Assembly: GCA_018675995.1 (NCBI GenBank)
Contig: JABGWZ010000102.1
Location: 1-53,694, forward strand
Source of the DNA: Opitutia bacterium
GTDB taxonomy: Bacteria > Verrucomicrobiota > Verrucomicrobiia > Opitutales > Seribacteraceae
Reading direction: 5' to 3'
DNA: 53,694 nt
Part shown: in pieces, positions 33,782-42,788 of the stretch
How the letters are laid out: each line of letters begins with the position of its first letter
How positions within the stretch are numbered: position 1 is the stretch's first letter
Notes under the pieces: generated by a model
What the model saw: only the letters and a program-made list of their open reading frames with translations
The model's database searches: none
Told to the model about the DNA's origin: nothing
Position numbers and translations under genes: made by a program

Positions 33782-34076
33782 CGATAAAAGATATTAGTAA
33801 ATCTGCTTTGTTTGTCTGGATTTGATTGGTGCAAATTCCGTTTTTAAAAACCGCAAATGTTGGAAGATTAGATACATCTGCTAATTTTCTGGATTCAGGA
33901 AACTTTTCAGCATCGGCCAAGACAAATGATAAGTTATCGTATTCGACTGACTTTTTCTTGAACTTAGGCTTCATAATTCTGCAGTTTCCGCACCAACCGG
34001 CAGAATACTGAACAAAAACGGTAGAATTATCTTTTACAATTTGACCTAGGTTATCCTCGGAAAGCTCGTGTACCAT
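33762..34076 (-). CDS. Thioredoxin-family protein
   Basis: From the ATG at 34074-34076 the protein has 104 residues, the standard thioredoxin size. The longer frame to 34163 would add 29 residues of unlikely, Cys- and Trp-rich sequence overlapping the peroxiredoxin gene. The redox motif is WCGNC (Cys29, Cys32) in VQYSAGWCGNCRIMKPKFKK, instead of the classic WCGPC. The cis-Pro loop is SNLPTFAVFKNG. It starts 5 bp after the peroxiredoxin stop, so it is most likely its reductant or a dedicated partner. Confidence 0.88.
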   Translation of the reverse strand: MVHELSEDNLGQIVKDNSTVFVQYSAGWCGNCRIMKPKFKKKSVEYDNLSFVLADAEKFPESRKLADVSNLPTFAVFKNGICTNQIQTNKADLLISFIDEAATD

Positions 34077-34081
34077 AAGGA

Positions 34082-34720
34082 TTAGTGCGAACTCAGGTAG
34101 GACGAAACTCCATCCCGGTTTGCATTCATTGCATCTTTTCCATCCTCCCAATTTGCAGGACAAACCTCGCCTTTTTCTTGAACGTGGGTGTATGCATCAA
34201 TCAGTCTTAAAAATTCGTTAACATTTCTTCCAATTGGCATGTGGTTAATACCTTCATGAAAAACAACACCTTCTTCATCTATCAAATAAGTTGCTCGATA
34301 CGGAACACTGTCACCATCAACTAGAACTACTCCAGTTTCATCATCAACTCTTTCATTGGTTTCATCTAGAATACCAAGTGTATTAGCTAAGTTACGGTTG
34401 CTGTCTGCAAGTAAAGAGTATGTAACGCCTTCAATCCCACCGTTATCCTTGGGAGTATTCAGCCAAGCGAAGTGAACTTCTGCAGTGTCGCATGATGCAC
34501 CAACTACTAAAGTATTCTTTTTTTCGAATTCGCTTAAGGACTCCTGAAATGCATGCAATTCAGTGGGGCATACAAAAGTAAAATCTTTGGGATACCAAAA
34601 AAGGAGAATTTTCTTCTTCTTGTTTACTGCTTGATCGAAAATATTAAGCGAAAATGTGTCGCCCATATCGTTCATGGCATTAACAGTTATATCAGGGAAT
34701 TTTTTTCCAACAGCAGTCAT
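34082..34720 (-). CDS. Typical 2-Cys peroxiredoxin (AhpC/Prx1-like)
   Basis: This 212-residue thiol peroxidase reduces H2O2 and organic peroxides. The peroxidatic Cys51 is in FWYPKDFTFVCPTELHAFQE, and the resolving Cys187 is in EKGEVCPANW near the C-terminus. The active-site Arg is in DDSVPYRATYLID-like sequence (PYRATYLIDEEG). The C-terminal tail after VCPANW is extended by about 20 residues. Transcription order is peroxiredoxin, thioredoxin, small acidic protein, with 5-bp and overlapping junctions. The partner AhpF is absent, so reduction by the neighbouring thioredoxin is likely. Confidence 0.95.
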   Translation of the reverse strand: MTAVGKKFPDITVNAMNDMGDTFSLNIFDQAVNKKKKILLFWYPKDFTFVCPTELHAFQESLSEFEKKNTLVVGASCDTAEVHFAWLNTPKDNGGIEGVTYSLLADSNRNLANTLGILDETNERVDDETGVVLVDGDSVPYRATYLIDEEGVVFHEGINHMPIGRNVNEFLRLIDAYTHVQEKGEVCPANWEDGKDAMNANRDGVSSYLSSH

Positions 34721-34803
34721 TGAATGTATATATTAAGTTAAAATGTATTTTTATATAAGTCTAAGTTGATTAATAAGTCAGACTAGCTTGGTCTAAACTT
34801 TCA

Positions 34804-35442
34804 TCAAGGAATATTTGTAAAAAAATTAGTTATTTTAGTATGATCTTTTACTCCGGGTGATTTTTCCACACCACTGTTCGCATCAACATGCCTTGCATCT
34901 GTTGTATTAACTGCAAACTCAATATTATTTGGAGAAAGACCACCAGCAAGAATCCATTTTTTTGAATTATATTCTCTTTGCCATCTGTAGAAACCATCCC
35001 AATTTGATCTTTCTCCTGTCCCTCCAAACTTATCTTCCGAATAAGCATCTATTAAAAAAGTTTCAGCAAGTGGAAGTATGCTTTCAGGAAAGCCTAGCTC
35101 AGTGGGTAATTTAGGTGCTAACCACAATTTATCAGGGCCAACCATATCGGACCATTCTTTTATAATATCAACTGGAAAATCATATGAAAAATGAAGCTGA
35201 ATGGATCCAAAACCAAAATTTATTATTTCTTTCAACTCCTCTATCTCTGGCTCAACCTGCACGCCAACCATGCAGCATGGTTCAATTTCAAGAGATTTAT
35301 TAATGTTACTAATCTCATGTAATTCAATATTTCTAGGTGACTTTTCATAAAGAATAAAGCCAAGCCTAGATGCACCACACTGAAGGGCAAAATCTGCATC
35401 AACTTCTCGGGTTATTCCACAAACCTTTACAGATACAGACAT
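34804..35442 (-). CDS. trpF: Phosphoribosylanthranilate isomerase
   Basis: This 212-residue TIM-barrel enzyme is the third step of tryptophan synthesis. The general base is Cys8 in VKVCGITREVDADFALQCGA, and the acid Asp is in ETFLIDAYSEDKFGGTGE. The phosphate-binding loops follow (LAGGLSPNNIEFAV and VDANSGVEKSPGVKDHTKI). It starts 7 bp after the cobA-hemD stop codon, far from other trp genes; none is in the window. Confidence 0.95.
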   Translation of the reverse strand: MSVSVKVCGITREVDADFALQCGASRLGFILYEKSPRNIELHEISNINKSLEIEPCCMVGVQVEPEIEELKEIINFGFGSIQLHFSYDFPVDIIKEWSDMVGPDKLWLAPKLPTELGFPESILPLAETFLIDAYSEDKFGGTGERSNWDGFYRWQREYNSKKWILAGGLSPNNIEFAVNTTDARHVDANSGVEKSPGVKDHTKITNFFTNIP

Positions 35443-35449
35443 TTTTAAT

Positions 35450-36994
35450 TTATCCAGTGTAAAATATCTCTAGTGACTTTACCATAGATTCTAAAGTTGA
35501 ATCCTCAGCTTCCAAATCAACAGAAAGATTATTCTCCAGCAGTGTCTTTGAAGTTTGTGGCCCCATACTACAATGAATAGGTTGCTTTGCCCCTTTTTCA
35601 AGGACAATATCTTCTTCCTGTTCTATGTATGAAAGAGCGGCTGAGGAACTTGCAAAAACGATGGCATCTGCTCCATTTTCAATAAATGTAGCACGATCTG
35701 GTGCCTCATTGACATCTGCAAAATCGGTTTGGTAGATGGGTAATGTATCAACAATGGCATGACCAACAGATTCTAATAACCCAACCAAAATATCACTGTT
35801 CCGGTTTCCTACTATTACGAGGATATTAGCACTATCCAGCGATTCTGTTGCCACTAAATCTTTTGCTAGATCCTCAGCGGTTGTTCGTTTTGGAATTAAT
35901 TCAACTTCCAAGTTAAATTTCCTTACCACTTTGGCAGTTGCTTCTCCGACACAAGCTATGCGCATTGGACCGAAGCTACGGATATCCGGGAATGCCTTAA
36001 AGAATACTTTAAAAAATTCCCTCGCACCATTTGCACTTGTAAAAACAACCCATTCATAAGTTGCAATTCCAACAAAAGTTTCAGCAACAAGTTTTCGATC
36101 CTGTTGGGGGACAATTTTAATCAAAGGAAGTTCTATAACTTCGGCTCCTTTTTTTGTTAGCAAGCCCTTCAGGCGGCTCACTTGGCCTTCCGGTCTCGTT
36201 ATTACGATTCTTTTTCCAAATAGTGGACGGTTTTCAAACCAATTTTGTTTGGTCGATAAACCAACTGAATTTCCGACAAAAATAATTGCCGGCGCCACTA
36301 AATTAGCTTTTTTCGCTTCCTTAACTAATTTTCCAAGAGTAGTAACTATTTTATTCTGACTAGGCAGGGTTCCATGACTGACAATAGCTGCTGGCTTATC
36401 AGGTGAAAGTCCACCCGAAAGAAGTTTTGCAGTGATTTCAGAAAGTTTACCCATCCCCATGTAAATACAAAGAGTTCCCCCGATCTCCCCAAATTTTGCA
36501 AAATCAACACGTAAAGATTCTTTTTCAATATCTTCATGACCGGTAAGAAAAGAGATGGAGGAACCATATTCCCGGTGAGACAAAGGTATTCCAGCATATG
36601 CAGCACAGGCGAGAGCAGCAGTTACTCCAGGGACAATCTCGTAGGAAATTTTTGCCTCATCCAATACAATCATTTCCTCGGCACACCGACCAAAAACAAA
36701 AGGATCACCGCCCTTTAAGCGGACTACCATTTTCCCCTCAAGTCCTTTACTAACAAGGATTTCTCCTATTTGCTTCTGATCCATCGTGTGTCGACCCGGG
36801 CTTTTGCCAACATCAATCTGCTCACAATCAACCGATGCATATTTTCGAAATTCAGCATTGGCCAAGTGATCATAGACAAGAGTTTCACAGGAACTTATCA
36901 GAGCAATTGCCTTGCGAGTGATCAGTTCGGGATCCCCCGGACCTGCTCCAACTAGAAATACCTTGCCTTTATTTTTCTGCTCTAACCCAACCAT
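35450..36994 (-). CDS. CobA-HemD fusion: uroporphyrinogen-III methyltransferase/synthase
   Basis: This 514-residue bifunctional protein has an N-terminal SAM-dependent uroporphyrinogen-III methyltransferase (residues about 10-255; VFLVGAGPGDPELITRKAIA, VRLKGGDPFVFGR, GIPLSHREYGSSISFLTGHE), which makes precorrin-2 for siroheme or cobalamin. The C-terminal uroporphyrinogen-III synthase (about 265-514; KRIVITRPEGQVSRLKGLLT, YEWVVFTSANGAREF, ADAIVFASSSAALSYI) closes hydroxymethylbilane to uro'gen III. It overlaps the hemC stop by 13 bp, so product channelling from HemC is plausible. Fusions of this kind are found in several phyla. Confidence 0.95.
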   Translation of the reverse strand: MVGLEQKNKGKVFLVGAGPGDPELITRKAIALISSCETLVYDHLANAEFRKYASVDCEQIDVGKSPGRHTMDQKQIGEILVSKGLEGKMVVRLKGGDPFVFGRCAEEMIVLDEAKISYEIVPGVTAALACAAYAGIPLSHREYGSSISFLTGHEDIEKESLRVDFAKFGEIGGTLCIYMGMGKLSEITAKLLSGGLSPDKPAAIVSHGTLPSQNKIVTTLGKLVKEAKKANLVAPAIIFVGNSVGLSTKQNWFENRPLFGKRIVITRPEGQVSRLKGLLTKKGAEVIELPLIKIVPQQDRKLVAETFVGIATYEWVVFTSANGAREFFKVFFKAFPDIRSFGPMRIACVGEATAKVVRKFNLEVELIPKRTTAEDLAKDLVATESLDSANILVIVGNRNSDILVGLLESVGHAIVDTLPIYQTDFADVNEAPDRATFIENGADAIVFASSSAALSYIEQEEDIVLEKGAKQPIHCSMGPQTSKTLLENNLSVDLEAEDSTLESMVKSLEIFYTG

Positions 36995-37830
36995 GATGAA
37001 ATTATTTTAAATACCTCTTCCTCTGAATCATTTGCTATTTTGAGGTTCCTAATACCGCAGGACTCGTGGAAAAAAAATAGATCATCATTTACAACATGCA
37101 CACCCAGAGCAACCTGACAACCCCCGCCAAGTCTATCGAGAATCGATCGTTCCAAGCGAACTGCACGGCTTGTGGCTAAATGATCCAAAACGACAAACTT
37201 TTCTTTTTCCTGCTTTCTAACCTGAATTGCAATGGCTGCCTGTCCAGGGGCAGGAACCATTTCATTGACTGATATTTTTTCGAAAGTCACACCTGGGTAA
37301 TTCGAAATTCCCAATCGTGAAAGCCCCGCTGCTGCAAGAATAGTTCCATCTGCTTCCCCATTAACAGCAATTTTTCGTAATCGTGTCTCAACATTCCCCC
37401 TCAATTCAATCCATGAAACCGATGGGAAACGCAATTTCAACTGAGCAATCCGGCGAGGACTACCTGAGGCCATTACTCCAGTCTCACCAACCTCTCTTCT
37501 AATCAAAACATCTCTAGCGTCCTCGCGCTCAGTAAACGCGGCAAGGGTTAAACCGGGAGGGTTTTCAGTGGGTAAATCCTTCGCACTATGAACCGCCAAA
37601 TCTGCCCGACCTTCCAGTAAGGCAATTTCAAGTTCTTTAGTGAATAACCCCTTGCCACCTTTTTCCTGAAGAGACCAATTCATCTGCCTATCACCTGTTG
37701 TTGACATAGGCATTAAATCAACTTCGTTCCCCATTTGATTTTTAATCAAATCTGCAACCCACTCAGCCTGCTTAATTGCTAGCGGACTTTTCCGGGTGGC
37801 AAGAACTAATTTATCATTTGAGAGATTCAC
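36982..37830 (-). CDS. hemC: Hydroxymethylbilane synthase (porphobilinogen deaminase)
   Basis: This 282-residue enzyme polymerises four porphobilinogens into hydroxymethylbilane. It shows LVLATRKSPLAIKQAEWVAD, GKGLFTKELEIALLEGRADL, VHSAKDLPTENPPGL (catalytic Asp), GSPRRIAQLKLRFP and the dipyrromethane-cofactor Cys238 in LGGGCQVALGVHV. It is shorter than the roughly 310 residues of E. coli HemC because domain 3 is trimmed after the cofactor loop. It is first in a hemC-cobA/hemD-trpF run, with 66 bp to ilvC upstream on the same strand, so readthrough is possible. Confidence 0.96.
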   Translation of the reverse strand: MNLSNDKLVLATRKSPLAIKQAEWVADLIKNQMGNEVDLMPMSTTGDRQMNWSLQEKGGKGLFTKELEIALLEGRADLAVHSAKDLPTENPPGLTLAAFTEREDARDVLIRREVGETGVMASGSPRRIAQLKLRFPSVSWIELRGNVETRLRKIAVNGEADGTILAAAGLSRLGISNYPGVTFEKISVNEMVPAPGQAAIAIQVRKQEKEKFVVLDHLATSRAVRLERSILDRLGGGCQVALGVHVVNDDLFFFHESCGIRNLKIANDSEEEVFKIISSWLG

Positions 37831-37896
37831 CCAAACGGATCCATTTTAATTGCCCAAGGCAAGAATAATGCCACGGGTGATGCCATTAAATTGATT

Positions 37897-38925
37897 TTAG
37901 GAATAAGAAGCCTGTGCACCCTTGATATTTTTCTTGGGTATCCAGGACATCAACTGGCGCAACCTCTGACCGGTAACCTCGATTGGGTGCTTTTCTCCAT
38001 CTTCCAAAAGTTTGTTGTATTTAGGAAGACCGTCCTGATATTCCTTGATCCACTCTTTAGCAAACTTACCCGATTGAATCTCTTTCAGAATCGACTTCAT
38101 AGACTTCTTAACATTCCCGTTTATAACGCGAGGGCCACGAGTAACATCGCCATACTTGGCTGTTTCTGAGATAGAGAATCTCATACCGGCAACTCCCGAC
38201 TCGATCATCAAGTCAACGATAAGCTTTAATTCATGCAAACATTCAAAGTAGGCCATTTCTGGGGCATACCCAGCTTCGACCAAGGTTTCGAAACCGGCTT
38301 CAACAAGAGCGGATGCACCGCCACATAAAACTGCTTGTTCGCCAAAAAGATCGGTTTCAGTCTCTTCTTTAAAAGTTGTTTCAAGAATACCGGCTTTTGC
38401 TCCACCGATACCTGCTGCCCAACCTAAGGCAATTTTTTTAGAGTCTTTTGAGGAACCCTTTAACACAGCAATAAGAGCGGGTACGCCTTTACCCTCTTTG
38501 TATTGAGATCGGACAACATGACCGGGACCCTTAGGAGCAACCATTATTACACTAACTCCGCGAGGGGCTTTAATTAGACCGAAGTGAATCGCAAATCCAT
38601 GGGTAAAGAGAAGGGTTTTACCTTTAGACAAATTTGGCTTAATTTCGTTTTCGTAAACTTCAGCCTGCTTCATATCAGGAACGCCAATCATAATTACATC
38701 AGCTTTTTCGGTAGCTTCTGCCACAGAAAGAACTTCAAAACCGTGCCTCTTTGCAACCCGAATAGATTTACTTCCTTTGTAAAGACCAATGATAACATTG
38801 CATCCACTTTCCTTAAGATTCAAAGCATGAGCATGCCCTTGTGAACCATAGCCGATAACGGCAAGCGTTTTTTTCTTAATGGCTGTTACTTTAGCCTCTT
38901 TTTGAGTGTATACTTTCGCGGGCAT
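37897..38925 (-). CDS. ilvC: Ketol-acid reductoisomerase (class I)
   Basis: This 342-residue NAD(P)H enzyme rearranges and reduces acetolactate or acetohydroxybutyrate in valine and isoleucine synthesis. The Rossmann motif is [15 protein letters not shown]. The cofactor-specificity loop reads [17 protein letters not shown]. The metal ligands are in [22 protein letters not shown], followed by the KARI knot [14 protein letters not shown] and [13 protein letters not shown]. Length is that of the short class I type. It is 54 bp downstream of ilvN. The large acetolactate synthase subunit (ilvB) is not in the window. Confidence 0.97.
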   Translation of the reverse strand: MPAKVYTQKEAKVTAIKKKTLAVIGYGSQGHAHALNLKESGCNVIIGLYKGSKSIRVAKRHGFEVLSVAEATEKADVIMIGVPDMKQAEVYENEIKPNLSKGKTLLFTHGFAIHFGLIKAPRGVSVIMVAPKGPGHVVRSQYKEGKGVPALIAVLKGSSKDSKKIALGWAAGIGGAKAGILETTFKEETETDLFGEQAVLCGGASALVEAGFETLVEAGYAPEMAYFECLHELKLIVDLMIESGVAGMRFSISETAKYGDVTRGPRVINGNVKKSMKSILKEIQSGKFAKEWIKEYQDGLPKYNKLLEDGEKHPIEVTGQRLRQLMSWIPKKNIKGAQASYS

Positions 38926-38979
38926 AACCGAATGATTTGATTAATTTAATGATTTTAGTGAGAGAATAAAGTAGATGGA

Positions 38980-39465
38980 TTAACTGACGGATCGCCCTCT
39001 TCGCAGGGAAACTGTTCCAGTTCTGGCAAGTTCGACAATGCCAAAAGGTTCAATCATTTCCAAAAAGGCGGTTATCTTATTTTCGTTGCCTGTAGCTTCA
39101 ACCACTAAGGAATCTTTAGCCACATCAATTATTTTACCTCGGAAAACATCACAAATTTGAGTTACTTCAGATCTGTTGGAAGAATTTGCCTTCACTTTTA
39201 CCATAACTAATTCCCGACCGACACTCTCCGCTCCAATAAAATTCTGAATCTCAATCACATCAATCAATTTATCCAATTGTTTGATACATTGATCCAATGC
39301 CTTTTCGTCACCGTTTAGGGTAGCAGTAATCCGGGAACGACCATCTTGGTGAGTGGGACCAACATTAAGCGTATCTATGTTAAATCCGCGCCCACTGAAC
39401 AATCCGGCTATTCTTGCCAGAACGCCAAACTTGTTTTCGACTAGAACAGAAATTACATGTCGCAT
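38980..39465 (-). CDS. ilvN: Acetolactate synthase small (regulatory) subunit
   Basis: The ATG at 39463-39465 gives 161 residues starting MRHVISVLVENKFGVLARIA, the canonical family start. The longer open frame runs back through tRNA-Val and must be wrong. The N-terminal ACT domain (GLFSGRGFNIDTLNVGPTHQ) binds valine in the family and gives feedback control of the catalytic subunit; the C-terminal domain is VKVKANSSNRSEVTQICDVF onward. It stands 19 bp after the tRNA-Val gene on the same strand and 54 bp before ilvC. Also called ilvH in some species. Confidence 0.95.
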   Translation of the reverse strand: MRHVISVLVENKFGVLARIAGLFSGRGFNIDTLNVGPTHQDGRSRITATLNGDEKALDQCIKQLDKLIDVIEIQNFIGAESVGRELVMVKVKANSSNRSEVTQICDVFRGKIIDVAKDSLVVEATGNENKITAFLEMIEPFGIVELARTGTVSLRRGRSVS

Positions 39466-39484
39466 GTGTATAAAGAGAGGTAAG

Positions 39485-39561
<77 letters not shown>

Positions 39562-39583
39562 AAAGTTAAATGTAAAAGATAAC

Positions 39584-39611
39584 TAAATAATAAATAGTAG
39601 GAAAGTGGCAA
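39584..39611 (-). promoter_or_regulatory. Candidate promoter for tRNA-Val-ilvN-ilvC
   Basis: On the minus strand TTGCCA (39606-39611) and TATTTA (39584-39589) are spaced by 16 bases. A start around 39577 would precede the tRNA by about 16 bases. It lies just after the stop of the upstream unknown gene. The -10 match is only fair. Confidence 0.35.
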
Positions 39612-39626
39612 GCGCGAATGAAAAAC

Positions 39627-40439
39627 TTACTTTACTTGGACCCTTACTTTTTTGGGTCCTAGAACCGGTTTAGGGAAAGCATTGAAGTTCTTTTTTGAAG
39701 GTGCAGTTTTTGCATCTGGTGAACGATTCGAAGAAACTTTTCCATTTGCAGTTGTTGAAACGACTTTTTTGGGCCCCAACCAATAACTGGGCTTACCCAC
39801 TCCGGTACGGTTACTTTGGTTAGGCATCACTCCTCTCACGCTGGGTGAACCAAGATTCTCTCCCGAAGAAGGTATAGGTAAACTTTGGGAACCAGCCTGT
39901 TGAACAGGAAAACCCGGCTCGCTGGGTCGCCCTTTACGAAATTGAAATCGATTAATATCACGTAATGAAATATTGTTGATATTGTTCATCCATTCGTCGA
40001 CTCGTTTATCTAATTGAGCATAGTAAGCATCACGGAATTCAATGGATGCAGCGGCCGGATTTCGGTTTTCGGTTTCTGTGCCCAAAACTCGTTGGTTATT
40101 CTCCACGGCGTAGTTTTGGTTGTAAGGAAACTCAACGGGTAATTTTGTAGTTTCAATCCGTTCGCTTCCCCACTTTTTCTTATTTTGCATTGGAAAACGT
40201 TTTCCCCCAAATGGAGAAAACTTGCTTGGCCATTCCTCAACCGAAAATCGTTGGCTTGATAAGGAATTTATTCTTGATGTCGAAAATCTCTTGGAAGACA
40301 GACTATTTAATTTGCCGTCTAAAGAGCTTATCCTCTTTGTAAAATCATTTTGTCGTTGCTGACAAAAACAAACCGTTACCAATCCAAAAAAGTAAATAAA
40401 GGTAAGAATTTGAATTTTATGTAATGAAATACTCGACAT
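39627..40439 (-). CDS. Secreted protein of unknown function with short repeats
   Basis: I do not recognise this family. I start at the ATG at 40437-40439 (270 residues), which gives a signal peptide (hydrophobic core ILTFIYFFGLVTVCFC, then QQRQND); an upstream ATG adds 11 residues. Short repeats are visible: NSLSSKRFSTSRINSLSSQR contains the NSLSS-K/Q-RFS unit twice with a GGKRFP echo after it, and LGPKKV occurs twice near the C-terminus. The protein is rich in Ser, Lys, Arg and Pro and looks mostly disordered, apart from one helix at EFRDAYYAQLDKRVDEWMNN. It is divergent from thyA. It may be a periplasmic or surface-associated basic protein. Confidence 0.6.
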   Translation of the reverse strand: MSSISLHKIQILTFIYFFGLVTVCFCQQRQNDFTKRISSLDGKLNSLSSKRFSTSRINSLSSQRFSVEEWPSKFSPFGGKRFPMQNKKKWGSERIETTKLPVEFPYNQNYAVENNQRVLGTETENRNPAAASIEFRDAYYAQLDKRVDEWMNNINNISLRDINRFQFRKGRPSEPGFPVQQAGSQSLPIPSSGENLGSPSVRGVMPNQSNRTGVGKPSYWLGPKKVVSTTANGKVSSNRSPDAKTAPSKKNFNAFPKPVLGPKKVRVQVK

Positions 40440-40521
40440 TTTGGAAACTAGGTTAAATATATTCTTTACCATGGATCAAAATTTACAACAACAACCATCT
40501 CTCCTTTTTCTCGATCTGTAA

Positions 40522-41316
40522 ATGAAGAATTATCTAAACCTAGTCTCCCGTGTCATCGAAAATGGCGTTTACCGGGATGACCGAACAGGTACCGGGACAT
40601 GGTCTGTATTCGGTGAGCAAGAACGATTTCGCCTAGATGGCACTTTTCCTCTTCTTACCACCAAAAAGCTTCATCTTCGCTCCATTATTTATGAATTACT
40701 CTGGTTTCTAAAAGGTGAGACTAACATAAAATACCTTCAGGAGAACAAGGTACGAATTTGGGATGACTGGGCAGATGAAAATGGTGATCTCGGTAGAGTT
40801 TATGGTGCCCAATGGATGGATTGGGCAAAGCCTAACGGAGAACACATCAACCAAATTCAAGGGGTAATTGATGCCATAAGGAAAAATCCTGATAGTCGAC
40901 GACATATCGTCTGTGCATGGAATCCCGGAGAACTTGATCAAATGGCATTACCTCCCTGCCACGCTCTATTTCAGTTTTATGTGGCAGATGGAAAGTTAAG
41001 CTGTCAACTATACCAAAGGAGTGCGGACATTTTTCTTGGCGTACCCTTTAATATTGCTTCCTACAGTATTCTTACCTTGATGATCGCGAAAATCTGCAAT
41101 CTTCAGGCATATGAATTCATCCATACTTTTGGGGACTTGCACCTTTATGCAAATCACAAAAAACAAGCTGACATACAGTTATCTCGTGATCCAAAACCTT
41201 CACCCCAAATGCTCATTCATGGTAATCAAAAAGAGATTACCGATTTCAAATTCGAAGATTTTGAACTTATTAATTACGATCCACATCCAAGTATTAAAGC
41301 ACCAATTGCAGTTTGA
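40522..41316 (+). CDS. thyA: Thymidylate synthase
   Basis: This 264-residue enzyme, the same length as E. coli ThyA, methylates dUMP to dTMP using methylene-tetrahydrofolate. The nucleophile is Cys146 in [14 protein letters not shown], Arg126-Arg127 bind phosphate in [14 protein letters not shown], and [20 protein letters not shown] and [12 protein letters not shown] are typical. It starts with [20 protein letters not shown]. It is 3 bp from folA, which recycles the dihydrofolate it makes. No Shine-Dalgarno sequence is seen ahead of the ATG. Confidence 0.98.
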   Translation: MKNYLNLVSRVIENGVYRDDRTGTGTWSVFGEQERFRLDGTFPLLTTKKLHLRSIIYELLWFLKGETNIKYLQENKVRIWDDWADENGDLGRVYGAQWMDWAKPNGEHINQIQGVIDAIRKNPDSRRHIVCAWNPGELDQMALPPCHALFQFYVADGKLSCQLYQRSADIFLGVPFNIASYSILTLMIAKICNLQAYEFIHTFGDLHLYANHKKQADIQLSRDPKPSPQMLIHGNQKEITDFKFEDFELINYDPHPSIKAPIAV

Positions 41317-41319
41317 GAT

Positions 41320-41790
41320 ATGACTGATATTAAAGCAATTGCTGCAGTTTCACAAAATGGTGTAATCGGAAAAAACGGAGATTTACCATGGCGAATCCCT
41401 GGCGAACTAAAATGGTTCAAGAAAATCACCATGGGACACATTATGGTAATGGGAAGAAAAACCTGGGACTCTCTACCAGGAATTCTACCAGGTCGCGAAA
41501 ATTGGATTCTTTCCTCAACATTAAAAGCAAAGAAAGGGATTAAAATCTTTTCATCCTTTGAAAGTGCTCTAAATGAAGCTGGAGCGAGAACCATTTTCAT
41601 TATTGGCGGTGGTCAAATTTACTCAAGTTTACTTCCTCAATGCAGTGAATTGTACATCACTGAGGTACAACAATTTGTTGAAGAAGGAGATGCATTTTTT
41701 CCCTCATTTGAAAAAGATTTTACCCCAACGGAAACATTGGAGGAAAATAAAGAGTTTATAATCAAAAAATGGAAAAGAATAACTTCGTAA
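41320..41790 (+). CDS. folA: Dihydrofolate reductase
   Basis: This 156-residue enzyme reduces dihydrofolate with NADPH. The core motifs are present: IAAVSQNGVIGKNGDLPWRI, the catalytic acid Glu29 in PGELKWFKKIT, VMGRKTWDSLPGILPGRENW and the FIIGGGQIYSSLLPQC cofactor loop. It begins 3 bp after the thyA stop, a common thyA-folA pair. Downstream (41791-41880) lies a convergent gap of 90 bp with no clear hairpin. Confidence 0.97.
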   Translation: MTDIKAIAAVSQNGVIGKNGDLPWRIPGELKWFKKITMGHIMVMGRKTWDSLPGILPGRENWILSSTLKAKKGIKIFSSFESALNEAGARTIFIIGGGQIYSSLLPQCSELYITEVQQFVEEGDAFFPSFEKDFTPTETLEENKEFIIKKWKRITS

Positions 41791-41880
41791 AAAGTAAGCC
41801 TTAAATTTTCTAGTTTAAATACAGGGTAGTTTGAAATTTATCCTGACAATAATAAACAAAGATTAGCCCAAAATGCCCAA

Positions 41881-42780
41881 TCAAGAACCCACAGTTAGGT
41901 CGAAGGGAATTAAAATCTCGTCTCTAGGTGAAGTTTTAACTTGAGCCCATAACCTGTAAGTGCCTGTTGCAGGAGCTGTAAAACCAAAAGTTAAGTCACC
42001 TCTAAAGGTTTCACTTTCCAATAGAGGTCTTTCATCACCAAGAGGATGGAGATGGGCAAAACCGTTTGCGGTCTTATCAAATGCAACCATGTGAGCAAAA
42101 GCTCCCATCACGGGGTGAAATACAGCTGAATCTCCCTTTTCATTCAACCCACGAAGAGTTAAGTTAAATTCTTTGGGATCAGACCCACTGGCTGCTTTTA
42201 TCAATTCGAACTCGAGATTTTGGAATTTATAAGAAAGTGATTCGTCAATACTCATTGGAGATGATTTCTCACCTGAAACCGAAAAAGAAGAAGAAAGCAA
42301 GACTCTGCGTGGACTTTTCAATGGAATAAAATCAAAAAACACCGAGTATTTACCTGATAATTTCGGGGTAAGTGAAAAATGCCAAACACCATCAAAAAGG
42401 CTATCAGCTGTAGGATGAATATGGTGATAATCATTCAAAGATTCATTCACCGCAAGAAGATGAATTTTTTTTGTATGACTTAAAGCAACATCTTTCGAGC
42501 AAAGCGGGGAACCGTCGGCTTGTTCAATTTTAACTTCAAATTTACATTCTTTACCGATTCTTAATGGATCAAGGGGACGAAACTCAACTTTCATTGGCCA
42601 TTTGCGAACAGATAAATCAACAAACCCTGTTTCATCTGCACCACAATAATCAAGTTCACCTTCAGCATTGTAAGTTTCCTCATGGAGGAAATCACATGGT
42701 TCTACCGGCAGACTTCTAATAATAAAATAGAGGACTAAAAAAGGTATCCCCATTAGCAATGCTTTTACTCCTACTTTCAT
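41881..42780 (-). CDS. His-rich periplasmic protein paired with Sco chaperone
   Basis: This 299-residue protein has an N-terminal anchor or signal (residues 5-23) and a periplasmic part with two beta-sandwich-like halves. Each half carries a His cluster: SHTKKIHLLAV...DYHHIHP in the first, and GAFAHMVAFD...FAHLHPLGDE in the second, a spacing that suggests metal binding. Ten-fold shorter FixH/YtkA-like domains look similar, but the identity is not certain. It starts 8 bp after the sco gene, just upstream of the oxidase operon, so a role in copper handling for cytochrome oxidase is inferred. Confidence 0.65.
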   Translation of the reverse strand: MKVGVKALLMGIPFLVLYFIIRSLPVEPCDFLHEETYNAEGELDYCGADETGFVDLSVRKWPMKVEFRPLDPLRIGKECKFEVKIEQADGSPLCSKDVALSHTKKIHLLAVNESLNDYHHIHPTADSLFDGVWHFSLTPKLSGKYSVFFDFIPLKSPRRVLLSSSFSVSGEKSSPMSIDESLSYKFQNLEFELIKAASGSDPKEFNLTLRGLNEKGDSAVFHPVMGAFAHMVAFDKTANGFAHLHPLGDERPLLESETFRGDLTFGFTAPATGTYRLWAQVKTSPRDEILIPFDLTVGS

Positions 42781-42788
42781 AAAGGACC

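Noticed and set aside
34077-34163. Longer thioredoxin start overlapping the peroxiredoxin gene
   Set aside because: Adds unlikely sequence and an 82-bp overlap; the 104-residue form has standard thioredoxin size.
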